The notes beneath the pieces are model-generated. The model did no database searches, had not been told where the DNA came from, and saw only the letters and a list, made by a program, of their open reading frames with translations. A stretch of DNA of 41,229 nt, from the IMG/VR virus record IMGVR_UViG_3300049215_000467, positions 1 through 41,229 of that record; one strand, 5' to 3'. Shown here piece by piece: positions 33,082 through 41,229 of this stretch (the first letter of the stretch is position 1; each line of letters begins with the position of its first letter). The DNA comes from a virus. The position numbers and the translations under genes are program-made.

Positions 33082-33282
33082 ATGCAACAATTTGATCTCT
33101 ACGAACAGACCGTCATCAGCAAGCTCGCTCGCCTCGAAAAGTGGATGTCACGCATCCAAAAGCAAATGGCCGCCGCTCAAGACGATCTCTATTTACTCAA
33201 GACGGGCCATCCTCCGCGCCCACGCATAAAACGTGCTCAAGATCACTCCAAGATCACTCAAATCGACATGTTCGGCACATAG
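33082..33282 (+). CDS. Small coiled-coil protein (66 aa)
   Basis: AAAGGG before ATG. Helix with heptad pattern (YEQTVISKLARLEKWMSRIQKQMAAAQDDLYLL) and basic tail ending in ITQIDMFGT, which resembles a sliding-clamp-binding motif (Q-x2-M/L-F). First gene of the packaging operon. Function unknown. Confidence 0.65.
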   Translation: MQQFDLYEQTVISKLARLEKWMSRIQKQMAAAQDDLYLLKTGHPPRPRIKRAQDHSKITQIDMFGT

Positions 33283-33373
33283 ACGAAAATAGCTCCCCCC
33301 ATCATTGTCCTTCCCATAAATTAAAGAAATTGCTTTACTAAACTAGTAAGAAATATTTACAAGTTGGAAGCAA

Positions 33374-33508
33374 ATGGACAAATCTTACAAGAAGCTCATC
33401 AAAGAAGAAAAGCACCTAGAGAAAGACACCAAGAAAGTCCTCTCCAAAGACAAAGCCCGAGACAAATTAGTTGAGAAGGGCAAGAAAGCGATGAAGAAGG
33501 GCCGATAA
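33374..33508 (+). CDS. Lysine-rich small protein (44 aa)
   Basis: About one third Lys, with alternating acidic residues; a single charged helix (KKLIKEEKHLEKDTKKVLSK). TAATG overlap with the next start supports translation. Probably a nucleic-acid-binding or virion-packed basic peptide. Confidence 0.55.
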   Translation: MDKSYKKLIKEEKHLEKDTKKVLSKDKARDKLVEKGKKAMKKGR

Positions 33509-33690
33509 TGGTCATCACCGTTAAAGTCTCGAATTCAGAACGCGCCCTCAAAGAAAAGCACCTCATGATAGGAGCTAAAATACTGGCGGATCATAGCGAT
33601 CCAACTCTCCTGAAACTTGTCGAAGATGCGATTAAATCCTTCGGACAAGGTCACGAAGATGTTCAACTAATCATAAGCATGACATGGTAG
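33508..33690 (+). CDS. Small hypothetical protein (60 aa)
   Basis: One-base overlap with the previous stop, and 7-bp overlap with the terminase small subunit start. MVITVKVSNSERALKEKHLMIGAKILADHSDP: a mixed helix/strand protein. No family recognised. Confidence 0.55.
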   Translation: MVITVKVSNSERALKEKHLMIGAKILADHSDPTLLKLVEDAIKSFGQGHEDVQLIISMTW

Positions 33691-34184
33691 CTGCTCTAGG
33701 TAATAATTACGCAACGAAGCTCAAAAATCCAGAAGCCCGTCAAAGAGCTTATCAGGCCTATTGTGATTGGTTGGCTAAGGGTAAAACAAAAAAGTCATTC
33801 ACTTTTGTTGAAGATGATTTAATGTGTTGCTGGGCTACTATAGAAAGTTATATAAAAGAAGCACCACAAGATTTTGACCCCTTAAAAAAAGAAATAGCAT
33901 ACGCCAGGGGATGTGCATTCTGGGAAGACGCTGTTGACGAGACCGCCCTAGGTATCAGAAAAGAAACTTCAGTTCCCACCCTTAACATGGTCATGCGAAA
34001 TAAATACAAGTGGGACACCGTCGAGCACTCTAATGACGTTCAGGAAAAGACTGCGGATCTTCGCGCGCTTTCTCAAGACATGAAGGCAGGGCGCGCCGAA
34101 CGTACTGGAGCGCAACCAGCAAGTCATAGTGCGAAACCGGCAGATTCAGATGTTCAGCCTCCATGCCCTCATAGATTTGAATAA
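33684..34184 (+). CDS. terS: Terminase small subunit
   Basis: 166 aa directly upstream of the large terminase. N-terminal helical region (NPEARQRAYQAYCDWLAKGKTKKSFTF) resembles the helix-turn-helix that recognises the packaging site; VPTLNMVMRNKYKWDTVEH is typical of terS proteins. The C-terminus is Ala/Pro-rich and disordered. Recognises phage DNA and regulates TerL. Assigned from pattern plus position. Confidence 0.7.
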   Translation: MVAALGNNYATKLKNPEARQRAYQAYCDWLAKGKTKKSFTFVEDDLMCCWATIESYIKEAPQDFDPLKKEIAYARGCAFWEDAVDETALGIRKETSVPTLNMVMRNKYKWDTVEHSNDVQEKTADLRALSQDMKAGRAERTGAQPASHSAKPADSDVQPPCPHRFE

Positions 34185-34233
34185 ATCTATCTAGATCTTC
34201 CATTTTACTCCCAAATAGTTCATAATAAAATTA

Positions 34234-35478
34234 ATGCTATCACATAAACAGCAAAAGTTTATAGATGAATCTACAGCGAAAATCAATATCGCTCATGGTT
34301 CTGTTCGTGGCGGAAAGACTTTTTCGACTTCTGTTCGCTTTGTGGAGCTTGTGATTGATTGCCCAAATAGCGAAATCATCATGATCGGTAACTCGTTCTC
34401 AACGATCAAGGCGAACGTTGTGGATTTACTGCTTAACGGGCCCTACCGTGGTTACTGTACTTGGAGTGATAAGAAACTAATATTTGGAGACAAGAAGATA
34501 CGTGTGATCGGTGCCCACGACGAAGGTTCAGTACGAGCTATCCAGGGCAACACACATTCTCTTGCATACGTTGATGAACTTACTACTATTCCTTGGGGTT
34601 TTGTGGATATGCTCACGACTCGCCTATCTCACCCGTGGTCCAAAATGATAGCTACCTGCAACCCGAATTCACCGGTACACCCGGTAAAGGAGAAGCTTAT
34701 CGACTGCAATGACCCAAAATACTGCTACTCCCTCCATTTCGAAGTAGACGACAATCCTACTCTTACCGAAGAATACAAGAACGACCTGCGAACCAAGTAC
34801 TCAGGACTGTTCTATAAGAGATATATTTTGGGTGAATGGGTAGCCGCGGAAGGAGCGATTTACAGTGACTTTTCAAGAAAAACTCATGTTCTGGATCGCC
34901 CTCCTCATTATTCAGACAATTACTTTTGCGGTGTTGATTACGGCATCAATAATGCTTTTGCCGCTGTACTTATTGGACAGAATAACACATACTCTCCGCA
35001 TCTGTGGGTGGAAAAAGAGCTCTATTGGGACTCTGCCAAGACCTTTCGACAAAAACTAAATTCAGAACTAGCAGATGATCTTCAGCAATTTTTGGATGGC
35101 TATAATGTGCGTGGGATTTACCTTGATCCTAGTGCTGAAAGCTTTGAGGTAGAGCTGAAGAGAAGGCATATGCGCGTGATTCAGGCAAAGAATGACGTTT
35201 ATCCCGGGATTACCTTCATGGCTAATCTCATTGCCAATCACGAGCTAAAGATCGTAAAAGACTGCCCCAATACCATCGCTGAGATGGAGATGTATGTGTG
35301 GGATAGCAAGAAGTCAGCACGAGGCATAGAAGAGCCTGTAAAGAAGCGTGACCATTGCATGGACGCACTGAGATATGGTGTATTCACACCATTTGGATTA
35401 AAGAAAAACTTACGATGGGGAGATCTAACAGATGACGGAAGAGCGCTCGGAAGCGGGCCAAGAACAAGCAGATTTTAA
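34234..35478 (+). CDS. terL: Terminase large subunit (PBSX type)
   Basis: 414 aa. Walker A GSVRGGKT (22-29), Walker B LAYVDE (110-115), and a C-terminal RNase H-like nuclease with CGVDYGINNAFA, YLDPSAESF and KKRDHCMDALRYG. The Asp residues of these three segments are the metal ligands. It pumps DNA through the portal and cuts concatemers. All catalytic motifs are present, full length. A 44-codon gene overlaps its end. Confidence 0.95.
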   Translation: MLSHKQQKFIDESTAKINIAHGSVRGGKTFSTSVRFVELVIDCPNSEIIMIGNSFSTIKANVVDLLLNGPYRGYCTWSDKKLIFGDKKIRVIGAHDEGSVRAIQGNTHSLAYVDELTTIPWGFVDMLTTRLSHPWSKMIATCNPNSPVHPVKEKLIDCNDPKYCYSLHFEVDDNPTLTEEYKNDLRTKYSGLFYKRYILGEWVAAEGAIYSDFSRKTHVLDRPPHYSDNYFCGVDYGINNAFAAVLIGQNNTYSPHLWVEKELYWDSAKTFRQKLNSELADDLQQFLDGYNVRGIYLDPSAESFEVELKRRHMRVIQAKNDVYPGITFMANLIANHELKIVKDCPNTIAEMEMYVWDSKKSARGIEEPVKKRDHCMDALRYGVFTPFGLKKNLRWGDLTDDGRALGSGPRTSRF

Positions 35479-35566
35479 GAAAGAGTTAACGAAGATCTAT
35501 TCCAGAATAGGAGATATTGAGTCGCATTTGGTGAATCTCATTCATCCAAAGTGTACCCAAATTTGA
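35432..35566 (+). CDS. Small coiled-coil protein overlapping terL
   Basis: 44 aa, ATG inside terL in another frame. EEERSEAGQEQ-type acidic start, then ELTKIYSRIGDIESHLVNLI heptads. Overlap suggests coupling to terL translation. Possibly a packaging accessory; no family recognised. Confidence 0.5.
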   Translation: MTEERSEAGQEQADFKKELTKIYSRIGDIESHLVNLIHPKCTQI

Positions 35567-35694
35567 AGAAGAGAAGGTCACAAAAGAGCCGAAGAACAAA
35601 CTACGTCGGCGCCGGTGAAGAGGAAAATATAACTTCATTATGGGTAAGAGAGTGCAAAAACGAAGAAATAAAGCCAGAATAAGGTAAGGAAAAT

Positions 35695-35922
35695 ATGCTA
35701 AATATCGACTATCCCCCAGGTTACCTGCCGAAAACCGAACAAATCGCTGTTTACAAATTCCCCCCTGAGGAGGTTGATGAAGAGGACGAATTCATCCTCA
35801 ACATGATTGAGGGAAAATCTCGAGTAATTTGTTGCATTCCATGCAGTAATGGAATGGTCCTTGTTGTTAGAGAGAGTGAAGAGGGTGAAGCAAACTACCC
35901 ATTTACATTAATCGAAAAATAA
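35695..35922 (+). CDS. Acidic hypothetical protein (75 aa)
   Basis: AAGGTAAGG before ATG. Acidic segment PPEEVDEEDEFIL and a beta hairpin around CCIPCSNGMVLVVRESEEGE. Ends four bases before the pentanucleotide array. Function unknown. Confidence 0.6.
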   Translation: MLNIDYPPGYLPKTEQIAVYKFPPEEVDEEDEFILNMIEGKSRVICCIPCSNGMVLVVRESEEGEANYPFTLIEK

Positions 35923-35925
35923 ACC

Positions 35926-36624
35926 TTGCCACGCCTCGCCATGCCACGCCTTGCCTTGCCAAGCCTCGCCATGCCACGCCAGGCCATGCCGAGCCTTGCC
36001 GCATTAAAGAGCTCGCGCCCACATAAAACCATGCCACGCGTTGCCTTGCCGTGCCGTGCCACGCCATGCCTTGCCTGGCCATGCCCCTCCAAACCATGCC
36101 TGGCCGTTCCAAATTAAAGAGCTTGCGCCCACATAAAACCATGCCACGCCTTGCCAGGCCATGCCACGCCAGGCCGTGCCAGGCCGTGCCTGGCCTTGCC
36201 ACGCCATGCCGAGCCTTGCCAAATTAAAGAGCTTGCGCCCACATAAAACCATGCCACGCGTTGCCTTGCCTTGCCTTGCCGTGCCACGCCCTGCCAGGCC
36301 TCGCCATGCCACGCCAGGCCTTGCCTGGCCTCGCCATGCCACGCCAGGCCATGCCGCATTAAAGAGCTTGCGCCCACATAAAACCATGCCATGCCACGCC
36401 TCGCCATGCCTGGCCAGGCCACGCCTTGCCCTGTAAAATTAAAGAGCTTGCGCCCACATAAAACCATGCCACGCGTTGCCTTGCCGTGCCGTGCCTGGCC
36501 TTGCCTGGCCCTGCCCTGCCGTGCCTGGCCATGCCGCATTAAAGAGCTTGCGCCCACATAAAACCTTGCCAGGCCATGCCAGGCCATGCCACGCCATGCC
36601 TGGCCGTGCCTGGCCATGCCTTGC
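35926..36624. repeat. Pentanucleotide NNGCC array with six 30-nt interspersed units
   Basis: About 700 bp made of 5-bp units ending in GCC with variable first two bases (ATGCC, ACGCC, TTGCC, AGGCC, GTGCC, TGGCC, TCGCC, CTGCC). Six near-identical 30-nt units (ATTAAAGAGCTTGCGCCCAC and 10 more bases) start at 36003, 36113, 36223, 36358, 36438 and 36538. Their spacings are 110, 110, 135, 80 and 100, all multiples of five but not of three. The whole array thus keeps 5-bp register, and the long open frames through it are not under coding constraint. Strong strand asymmetry (C-rich on plus). Confidence 0.9.
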
Positions 36625-36637
36625 AGTTAGTATTTCT

Positions 36638-37225
36638 TTAATGTTCTTTAGATTGTGAAAAACTCAATAGCTTAAACCTGCCGAAACCGATCTTTCGACC
36701 GTCTCCAATTCCTTCAAATAATCCTGCATTTTCGATGCAAGCCTTCATGTCTTCTTTCGATACTGCTCGATCGTCCCAGCTCAAGGTAGCGTTCATCTTC
36801 CAGCCTTCCTTCGCACCGATCCGGTATCTCAAGTTTCTTCCTTTCGTCATGGGGTTGACAACGCTTCGAACGTCCAAATAGACTAACTCATCAGGTTTCC
36901 TCAAAAGCTCGCTATCTAATGGCACGAATCGATCTATAAGCAAAACCTGGTCGTCTAAAACCTCCAGAGTGGCTCCCACCTTCTTGGAAAGGTTACCCTT
37001 CCCAACCTTGATATGCTTCCCTCCTCCCACGATCGAACCAACCAAATAAGTGTTGTAAACGTAAAGATTTCGGTCTGAGGTCATAAGTACAGTCTTCTTC
37101 CACGACTCTTCATCATTACCCGTCGTACCACTCTTTGATTTAGAGGAAGAAAGAGTGTCAATTGGAAATGTGTTGAATAGAATTTGTTTGACGCCTTCAA
37201 TAGAAATGTCGTAATAAATTTTCAT
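36638..37225 (-). CDS. RAMP/Cas7-fold-like phage protein
   Basis: 195 aa from ATG 37225 (GGAG 5-6 nt upstream; an earlier in-frame ATG is less likely). It matches the pattern of a widespread phage family: N-terminal ferredoxin-like strand YYDISIEGVKQILFN, a central Y-x-P-x-like segment replaced by YLVGSIVGGGKHIKVG, and NPMTKGRNLRYRI. The C-terminal glycine-rich loop EGIGDGRKIGFGRF (171-184) is the RAMP-superfamily hallmark. Likely binds nucleic acid. No CRISPR genes accompany it. It is the only minus-strand gene in this part, facing the pentanucleotide array. Confidence 0.6.
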   Translation of the reverse strand: MKIYYDISIEGVKQILFNTFPIDTLSSSKSKSGTTGNDEESWKKTVLMTSDRNLYVYNTYLVGSIVGGGKHIKVGKGNLSKKVGATLEVLDDQVLLIDRFVPLDSELLRKPDELVYLDVRSVVNPMTKGRNLRYRIGAKEGWKMNATLSWDDRAVSKEDMKACIENAGLFEGIGDGRKIGFGRFKLLSFSQSKEH

Positions 37226-37450
37226 AATCTCCTTTTGAAATTTAAAAACATTCCAATGTGATATCATAAGGTGGAATTTAAGAACAGAGGATTCTCAAAA
37301 TCAGGGAAGGTAATTTTATTCATTATAGTTTTTATTTTAAATTGCCGCCAAAATGTCCGGAATGGCATAGTTTCCGTTGACAGATCTTGGGCCGCCAGCT
37401 TGAGCAAGAAGATGTTTTTCGGGTGGCCCCATTTAGGAGTAAGAGGATGT

Positions 37451-37654
37451 ATGGACGGTTGGATTAGCGTTAAGGTTAGATTGCCGGAAGAAGACGACAC
37501 GGCTTGTCTGGTATACGATATTGGATCGAATCGAACCCCGGTGGTCGCTTGGTATGAGTTTGATGGCGTACCTGCTGGATTTTATACGAAAGAGACCCAT
37601 TTCAGGATTATTGTAACTCACTGGATGCCGTTACCAAAGGCTCCAAGTGAGTGA
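37451..37654 (+). CDS. DUF551-like small protein, first copy
   Basis: 67 aa from ATG 37451, AGAGG upstream. WISVKVRLPEEDDTACLVYD at the start and HWMPLPKAP at the end are the DUF551 signature. The longer frame from 37271 contains a hydrophobic stretch but lacks a ribosome-binding site. Function of the family unknown. Overlaps the second copy by 8 bp. Confidence 0.75.
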   Translation: MDGWISVKVRLPEEDDTACLVYDIGSNRTPVVAWYEFDGVPAGFYTKETHFRIIVTHWMPLPKAPSE

Positions 37655-37865
37655 ATGGATAAGCGTTAAAGAACGAATTCCCGTCGACAATGAGTATGTA
37701 TTGGCGCTTGCTAGGTTGATGAAGGATGGCACGGGAGTGGAAACGCCGATTTTGGCTCAATTTAATCGATGCTTCGGGTGGGTTTTATGCAATAAAATGA
37801 TATCAAATGATATCTTATCCTCTGTGAGATACTGGATGCCGTTACCCGAGTTCCCAAACGTCTGA
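37647..37865 (+). CDS. DUF551-like small protein, second copy
   Basis: 72 aa, GTG start inside the first copy. EWISVKERIPVDNEYVLALA and YWMPLPEFP repeat the family landmarks. Tandem duplication of the upstream gene with strong divergence between. Function unknown. Confidence 0.75.
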   Translation: MSEWISVKERIPVDNEYVLALARLMKDGTGVETPILAQFNRCFGWVLCNKMISNDILSSVRYWMPLPEFPNV

Positions 37866-37950
37866 TAATACTACTTATGTTACTTAAAATTTGCTTGATC
37901 AGCAGGTTTTTCACGAAATGTCAAGAATCAAGTGAACTAGGTTTCCTACG

Positions 37951-38304
37951 ATGAAAAAGAATTATCCTCTAAAGGCCTGTCCCTGGTGCGGAATTACTCC
38001 CAAATTTAACATGTCCACCCCTCTCGACCAAACGTGGCTCCCAATAATTCAATGTAACAACCCCGATTGCCCCGTCCAGCCCAAGACCAAGTACATTCCT
38101 ATTCGGAAAAAGCAACGGGGCGATTGCCTAACCATGATGATAAAGATCGACAAAATAGTTTCCCGTTGGAATTCGGGGAACCTACCCTATAACAACGAGG
38201 GGTTTAGATTGGACTTTGAATTGATAGCCAGACACTTCGAAGAAGGAACTATTGGGCTGCCAGGATATACACAGGCGTGGCCGTCCGATTCTGTTTGCAA
38301 GTAA
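37951..38304 (+). CDS. Lar-like zinc protein (restriction alleviation type)
   Basis: 117 aa. CPWCG (10-14) and CNNPDC (35-40) form a four-Cys zinc site, followed by SRWNSG, the order seen in Lar-like proteins (C-x2-CG ... C-x4-C ... WN). Lar reduces type I restriction of incoming phage DNA; whether this homologue does so is inference. It carries a 50-residue C-terminal extension. Confidence 0.7.
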   Translation: MKKNYPLKACPWCGITPKFNMSTPLDQTWLPIIQCNNPDCPVQPKTKYIPIRKKQRGDCLTMMIKIDKIVSRWNSGNLPYNNEGFRLDFELIARHFEEGTIGLPGYTQAWPSDSVCK

Positions 38305-38343
38305 AAATTTTAATGGTATCTTCCTCATAAAAAGAGGTGTACC

Positions 38344-40470
38344 ATTTCTTTTTACTATCCCCCTTGGAACGCAGACGTCGAGCCCTCCCAAGTGAATGTT
38401 CGCCAATGGCTCGATAATCTCTACAGCAAGTTCCAGCCCATCGAACAAGCCCGATGGAACCAAAGCAATATCGACACTCTATTTTACGCAGGTTCACAGA
38501 CATTCATCAATCGATATTTTAATTTCACTCCATCATTCAGCTACCAGAACTTCTACTTCAACCTGATCCAGCAACCCGTAAATATGGTCACTGGCTATCA
38601 ACGCCAACACCGCAAAAACATCAATTACATCCCCTCTGAAGGTGCTGACCCAAATACGACCGACCAGTACACTCGCCTCGTTACTCACATTTCCAACACA
38701 GAAGGGATCAATGAGCAATTTTCTAAAGCGTGTGAATTGGCAGCGGTTAGCGGAATGGTTCTTCTTCAGCCTTACTTGGATTATACTGGGGACGATCCTG
38801 CTCAAGGGTCACTGCGGCTCAAGATATGGGAATACAACGCATTCCTCGTTGATCCATACTTCCGAAACCCCGATATGTCAGATGCTCAGTTCGTCTGGTG
38901 CCAAGAATACATCTCCAAGAAAGAAGCTGAGGCAAGATTCCCCGATAAGATCGGAAACATTTCCCCAATGGCCGGCACTCCGCAGCGTTACGGATCATTT
39001 TACTTCTTGCCCGAAAACTACAACATGGCTCGTAACGACCTCATGGTCTTATCCTACGTGTGGTACAAATGGAAAAAGAAGAAAAAGCGATTGTATTCTG
39101 CCCAAAGAAATCAATTTTTCGACTTCGGAGGCGGCGAGCCGCAACTCGACCAGATCTTATATCATATCCCTGACCTGGAAGTTGTAGAAATTGAAGTACC
39201 AACATGGAAATTAGCAACAGTCCTGAATGATCAACTTATGTTCCAAGGGGACAATCCCCTGGGTTTTGACAGTTGTCCCTTCATACCGGTCTTCTGGAAC
39301 TACGAACCCCATATTAATTATTACGATCTTCGGGTTCGTTCTCTTATTAAGACAATGCGAGACCCACAATTTCTTTTGAATCGTAGAATCATCCTCAATC
39401 ACGATATCAGCGAATCTTCGATCAACACGGGATATAAACGAAAGGTTGGGGCGGTTGGAAATGAAGACAACCTGAAGAAGTCTGGCCAAGGCTGGGATAT
39501 CTTAATCAACGAAGGTTACGAGATGACCGACGTAGAGAAGATTATTCCTAACGCCGTTCCCCCCTCGGACATGGCTTTAGCCGATCAGCTCACGAATCTC
39601 ATCTTCAGCGTCTCCGGCATCAATATGGAGAGCTGGACTGGAGATGATCAAAAACAGCTGTCTGGTCTTACTCTGATGTTGAAACAAGCGGCTAATCTCA
39701 CCATCCTGCAAAAGTACTTCGATCAATGGGATTTCAGCCTAAAACAGCTGGGAGACAGGATTCTACAGATCATTCTCAATGGGTGGAATGCTCAGAAAGT
39801 AGGCCTTATCATAGGCGAAGAGCCAAGTCCTCACTTTTTCTCACGTATATTTGCCAAATACCAAGTGATAGTGGAAGAGGGAGCGAATACTCCAACTCAG
39901 CAAGCCGCCCAGGCTCAGCAATTACTCGAGATCAATCAGATCTACGGACGAGAGGTGTTTCCGCCATCGTTCGTGATCAAGAACATGAATCTATCGGGCA
40001 AAGCAGAGGCGATGGAGTTCTTGCAGCAGCAAGAGCAACAAGCGTCGTCACAAGCGGAACATGCGCAGATGGTCGCGGGTGCGCTTGAAGAAGCTAAACT
40101 CAAAGAGCTGTATTCTAAGGCTGTCAGCAACATCGCTACCGCCCGCGAGAAACATGGTCGTGCCGAGAGCAACATAGGGTTATTTGAGGAAAGATTATCG
40201 ATGATCGGGCGCAACAACAGCATGAGCGCAAAAGCTAAAGCTGAAGCTCTCGAGAAGCTCGTTGAAGTGACCCATCGCTATGGTGAGCTCGAGGCTCATC
40301 TCAAGATGAACGAACTTGAATCGATCGACAATCAGGAAGAGAACAAGGAAGCGATGGCGAAAGCCGACGCTAAACGAACTTCGATGGCGAACGATTTTGT
40401 CGCACAGATGCTGGCAGGTGGTATGAGTGGTCAGCAGGTTCAAGAACAGGGTCAAATGCAAGGGCAATAG
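38344..40470 (+). CDS. Portal protein (P22-type), probable ATT start
   Basis: NLIQQPVNMVTGYQRQHRKNI, RNPDMSDAQFVWCQEYISKKEAEARFPDKI and the Gln-rich helical C-terminus are typical of P22-like portals, the dodecameric ring through which DNA enters and leaves. A GTG exists at 38392. Upstream, however, the same frame reads ISFYYPPWNADVEPSQ from an ATT at 38344, 5-6 nt after AGAGGTG, and that peptide looks like the real N-terminus. An ATT start would give about 708 aa. Stop at 40470. Confidence 0.85.
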   Translation: MSFYYPPWNADVEPSQVNVRQWLDNLYSKFQPIEQARWNQSNIDTLFYAGSQTFINRYFNFTPSFSYQNFYFNLIQQPVNMVTGYQRQHRKNINYIPSEGADPNTTDQYTRLVTHISNTEGINEQFSKACELAAVSGMVLLQPYLDYTGDDPAQGSLRLKIWEYNAFLVDPYFRNPDMSDAQFVWCQEYISKKEAEARFPDKIGNISPMAGTPQRYGSFYFLPENYNMARNDLMVLSYVWYKWKKKKKRLYSAQRNQFFDFGGGEPQLDQILYHIPDLEVVEIEVPTWKLATVLNDQLMFQGDNPLGFDSCPFIPVFWNYEPHINYYDLRVRSLIKTMRDPQFLLNRRIILNHDISESSINTGYKRKVGAVGNEDNLKKSGQGWDILINEGYEMTDVEKIIPNAVPPSDMALADQLTNLIFSVSGINMESWTGDDQKQLSGLTLMLKQAANLTILQKYFDQWDFSLKQLGDRILQIILNGWNAQKVGLIIGEEPSPHFFSRIFAKYQVIVEEGANTPTQQAAQAQQLLEINQIYGREVFPPSFVIKNMNLSGKAEAMEFLQQQEQQASSQAEHAQMVAGALEEAKLKELYSKAVSNIATAREKHGRAESNIGLFEERLSMIGRNNSMSAKAKAEALEKLVEVTHRYGELEAHLKMNELESIDNQEENKEAMAKADAKRTSMANDFVAQMLAGGMSGQQVQEQGQMQGQ

Positions 40471-40549
40471 CGAGTCAAATTGGATGGGATCGTCTCAAGA
40501 AATAATATCGGTAGGTACATTAAGCATTTTACAATTGAAAAGGCAATAA

Positions 40550-41078
40550 TTGAACTGGGAAATATTAGAGGGCGATTCTCTTGAAATAATGAGAAAGTGG
40601 CCTGACAACCATTTTAGTGCTATTGTAACAGATAGTCCTTATGGAATTTCTTTCCTCGGGAATGGTTGGGATCGTGATATTCCCCCGATTGAGTATTGGA
40701 AAGAAATGCTGCGTATTTTAAAACCTGGCGGTCATCTTATTGCGGCTGGGTTGCCCAGAATGATGCACCGCTTAATTTGCGTGATAGAAGATGCAGGATT
40801 CCAAATTCGAGATCTAGGGAATATATGTGGATTATAATGATTTCGGTTATGAAAGAGGAATAAAAGACTCCGGCGGAGCATCCCGTTTTTTTTATTTTCC
40901 TAAAGCTTCGAGGCGAGAGAGGAACGAGGGATTGGACGAATTGCCGGACACTAAATGTCAAACTGGTTGCGGTGGCGCAATGCCAATTGACGATGATGGG
41001 AAAGAAAGGGATCGATTTAAGAAGATTGCCAAGAACCATCATGCGACGGTTAAGCCCCTAAAACTCATGGAATACCTC
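40550..41078 (+). pseudogene. DNA methyltransferase, N-terminal part (internally deleted)
   Basis: TTG start (AAAGG upstream). DSPYGISFLGNGWD is the catalytic motif of a beta-class N6-adenine type methyltransferase, and LKPGGHLIAAG and MMHRLICVIEDAGFQIRD follow as expected. The frame stops at 40837. From 40827 a different frame encodes DSGGASRFFYFPKASRRERNEGL and HHATVKPLKLMEYL, later parts of the same family. The normally 100-150-residue block between them is absent, so a deletion with frameshift has occurred. The gene is then split by mobile element copy D. Confidence 0.8.
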
Positions 41079-41229
41079 TTGACATCCTCCCCTTCCTAAA
41101 GGAAGGAGATTCCTACGGCGTCTTGCAGGTTTTGCAAAATCGCTTCGGTAGGTACTTTCGACCCGTTAGGAATTATCCTAACCTTTCGCCAGGCACTCAT
41201 GTCGGGAGTATTGCCTGTGGGAACTTGCT
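41079..41229 (-). mobile_element. IS200/IS605-derived small element, copy D (left part)
   Basis: Begins TTGACATCC and matches copy A from 14022 to 14172 exactly. The next base of the consensus would be 14173, while window base 1 corresponds to 14198. Circular closure therefore implies a missing 25 nt. Inserted between MEYL and IKLIAPP codons of the methyltransferase. Confidence 0.8.

Noticed and set aside
36003-36567. CRISPR array
   Set aside because: Six 30-nt units at regular intervals look CRISPR-like, but the intervening sequence is low-complexity NNGCC repeat of varying length and no cas operon is present.
35903-36617. Long open frames through the pentanucleotide array (both strands)
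   Set aside because: Spacing of the 30-nt units is in multiples of five, not three, so the frame changes from unit to unit; they arise from lack of stop codons in the repeat.

Overview
The window is an almost complete genome of a tailed dsDNA phage with a short-tailed (podovirus-like) gene set, about 41 kb. It carries small and large terminase subunits, a P22-type portal, an N4-gp56-like major capsid protein, tail-tube-like and fibre proteins, large ejection-type proteins, an Erf + YqaJ recombination pair and a RusA resolvase. It is probably circular or circularly permuted: the two window ends fall inside the same 270-bp mobile element, and comparison with a full copy predicts that exactly 25 nt are missing between the last and first base. 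No integrase or polymerase was recognised. Promoters look like bacterial sigma70 sites; the host cannot be named from sequence.

Layout. 1-2745: end of a broken DNA methyltransferase, small virion-associated-looking genes, a structured RNA with a tRNA-like fold lacking an anticodon arm, and a minus-strand pair that includes a scaffold-like protein. 2746-6371: the major capsid gene, split into exons by four group I introns, two of which carry LAGLIDADG endonuclease genes on the antisense strand. It is further interrupted by a short segment of about 50 nt that is too small to be an intron and shifts the frame. 6383-20298: virion proteins (FCCH-like repeat proteins, connector/tail-tube proteins, glycine-zipper protein, a 1371-residue ejection-type protein with an HExxH motif). 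20295-28622: small minus-strand genes, then fibre genes including one with an S74 self-cleaving chaperone. 28623-32740: replication/recombination region (winged-helix protein, YqaJ nuclease, Erf annealing protein, 29-bp tandem operator-like repeats before a small DNA-binding protein, RusA). 32793-35922: packaging operon. 35926-36624: a pentanucleotide (NNGCC) array with six copies of a 30-nt unit. 36638-41078: a RAMP-fold-like protein, two DUF551-like proteins, a Lar-like zinc protein, the portal (apparently started at ATT) and the methyltransferase 5' part.

A 270-bp element related to IS200/IS605 transposons occurs four times (14022, 20295, 31477 truncated, and across the window ends). Two copies split genes whose reading frames rejoin when the element is removed.

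The points most worth attention are the capsid gene (four introns, antisense endonucleases, a bypass-like or frameshift insert), the mobile element family, and the pentanucleotide array beside the packaging genes.
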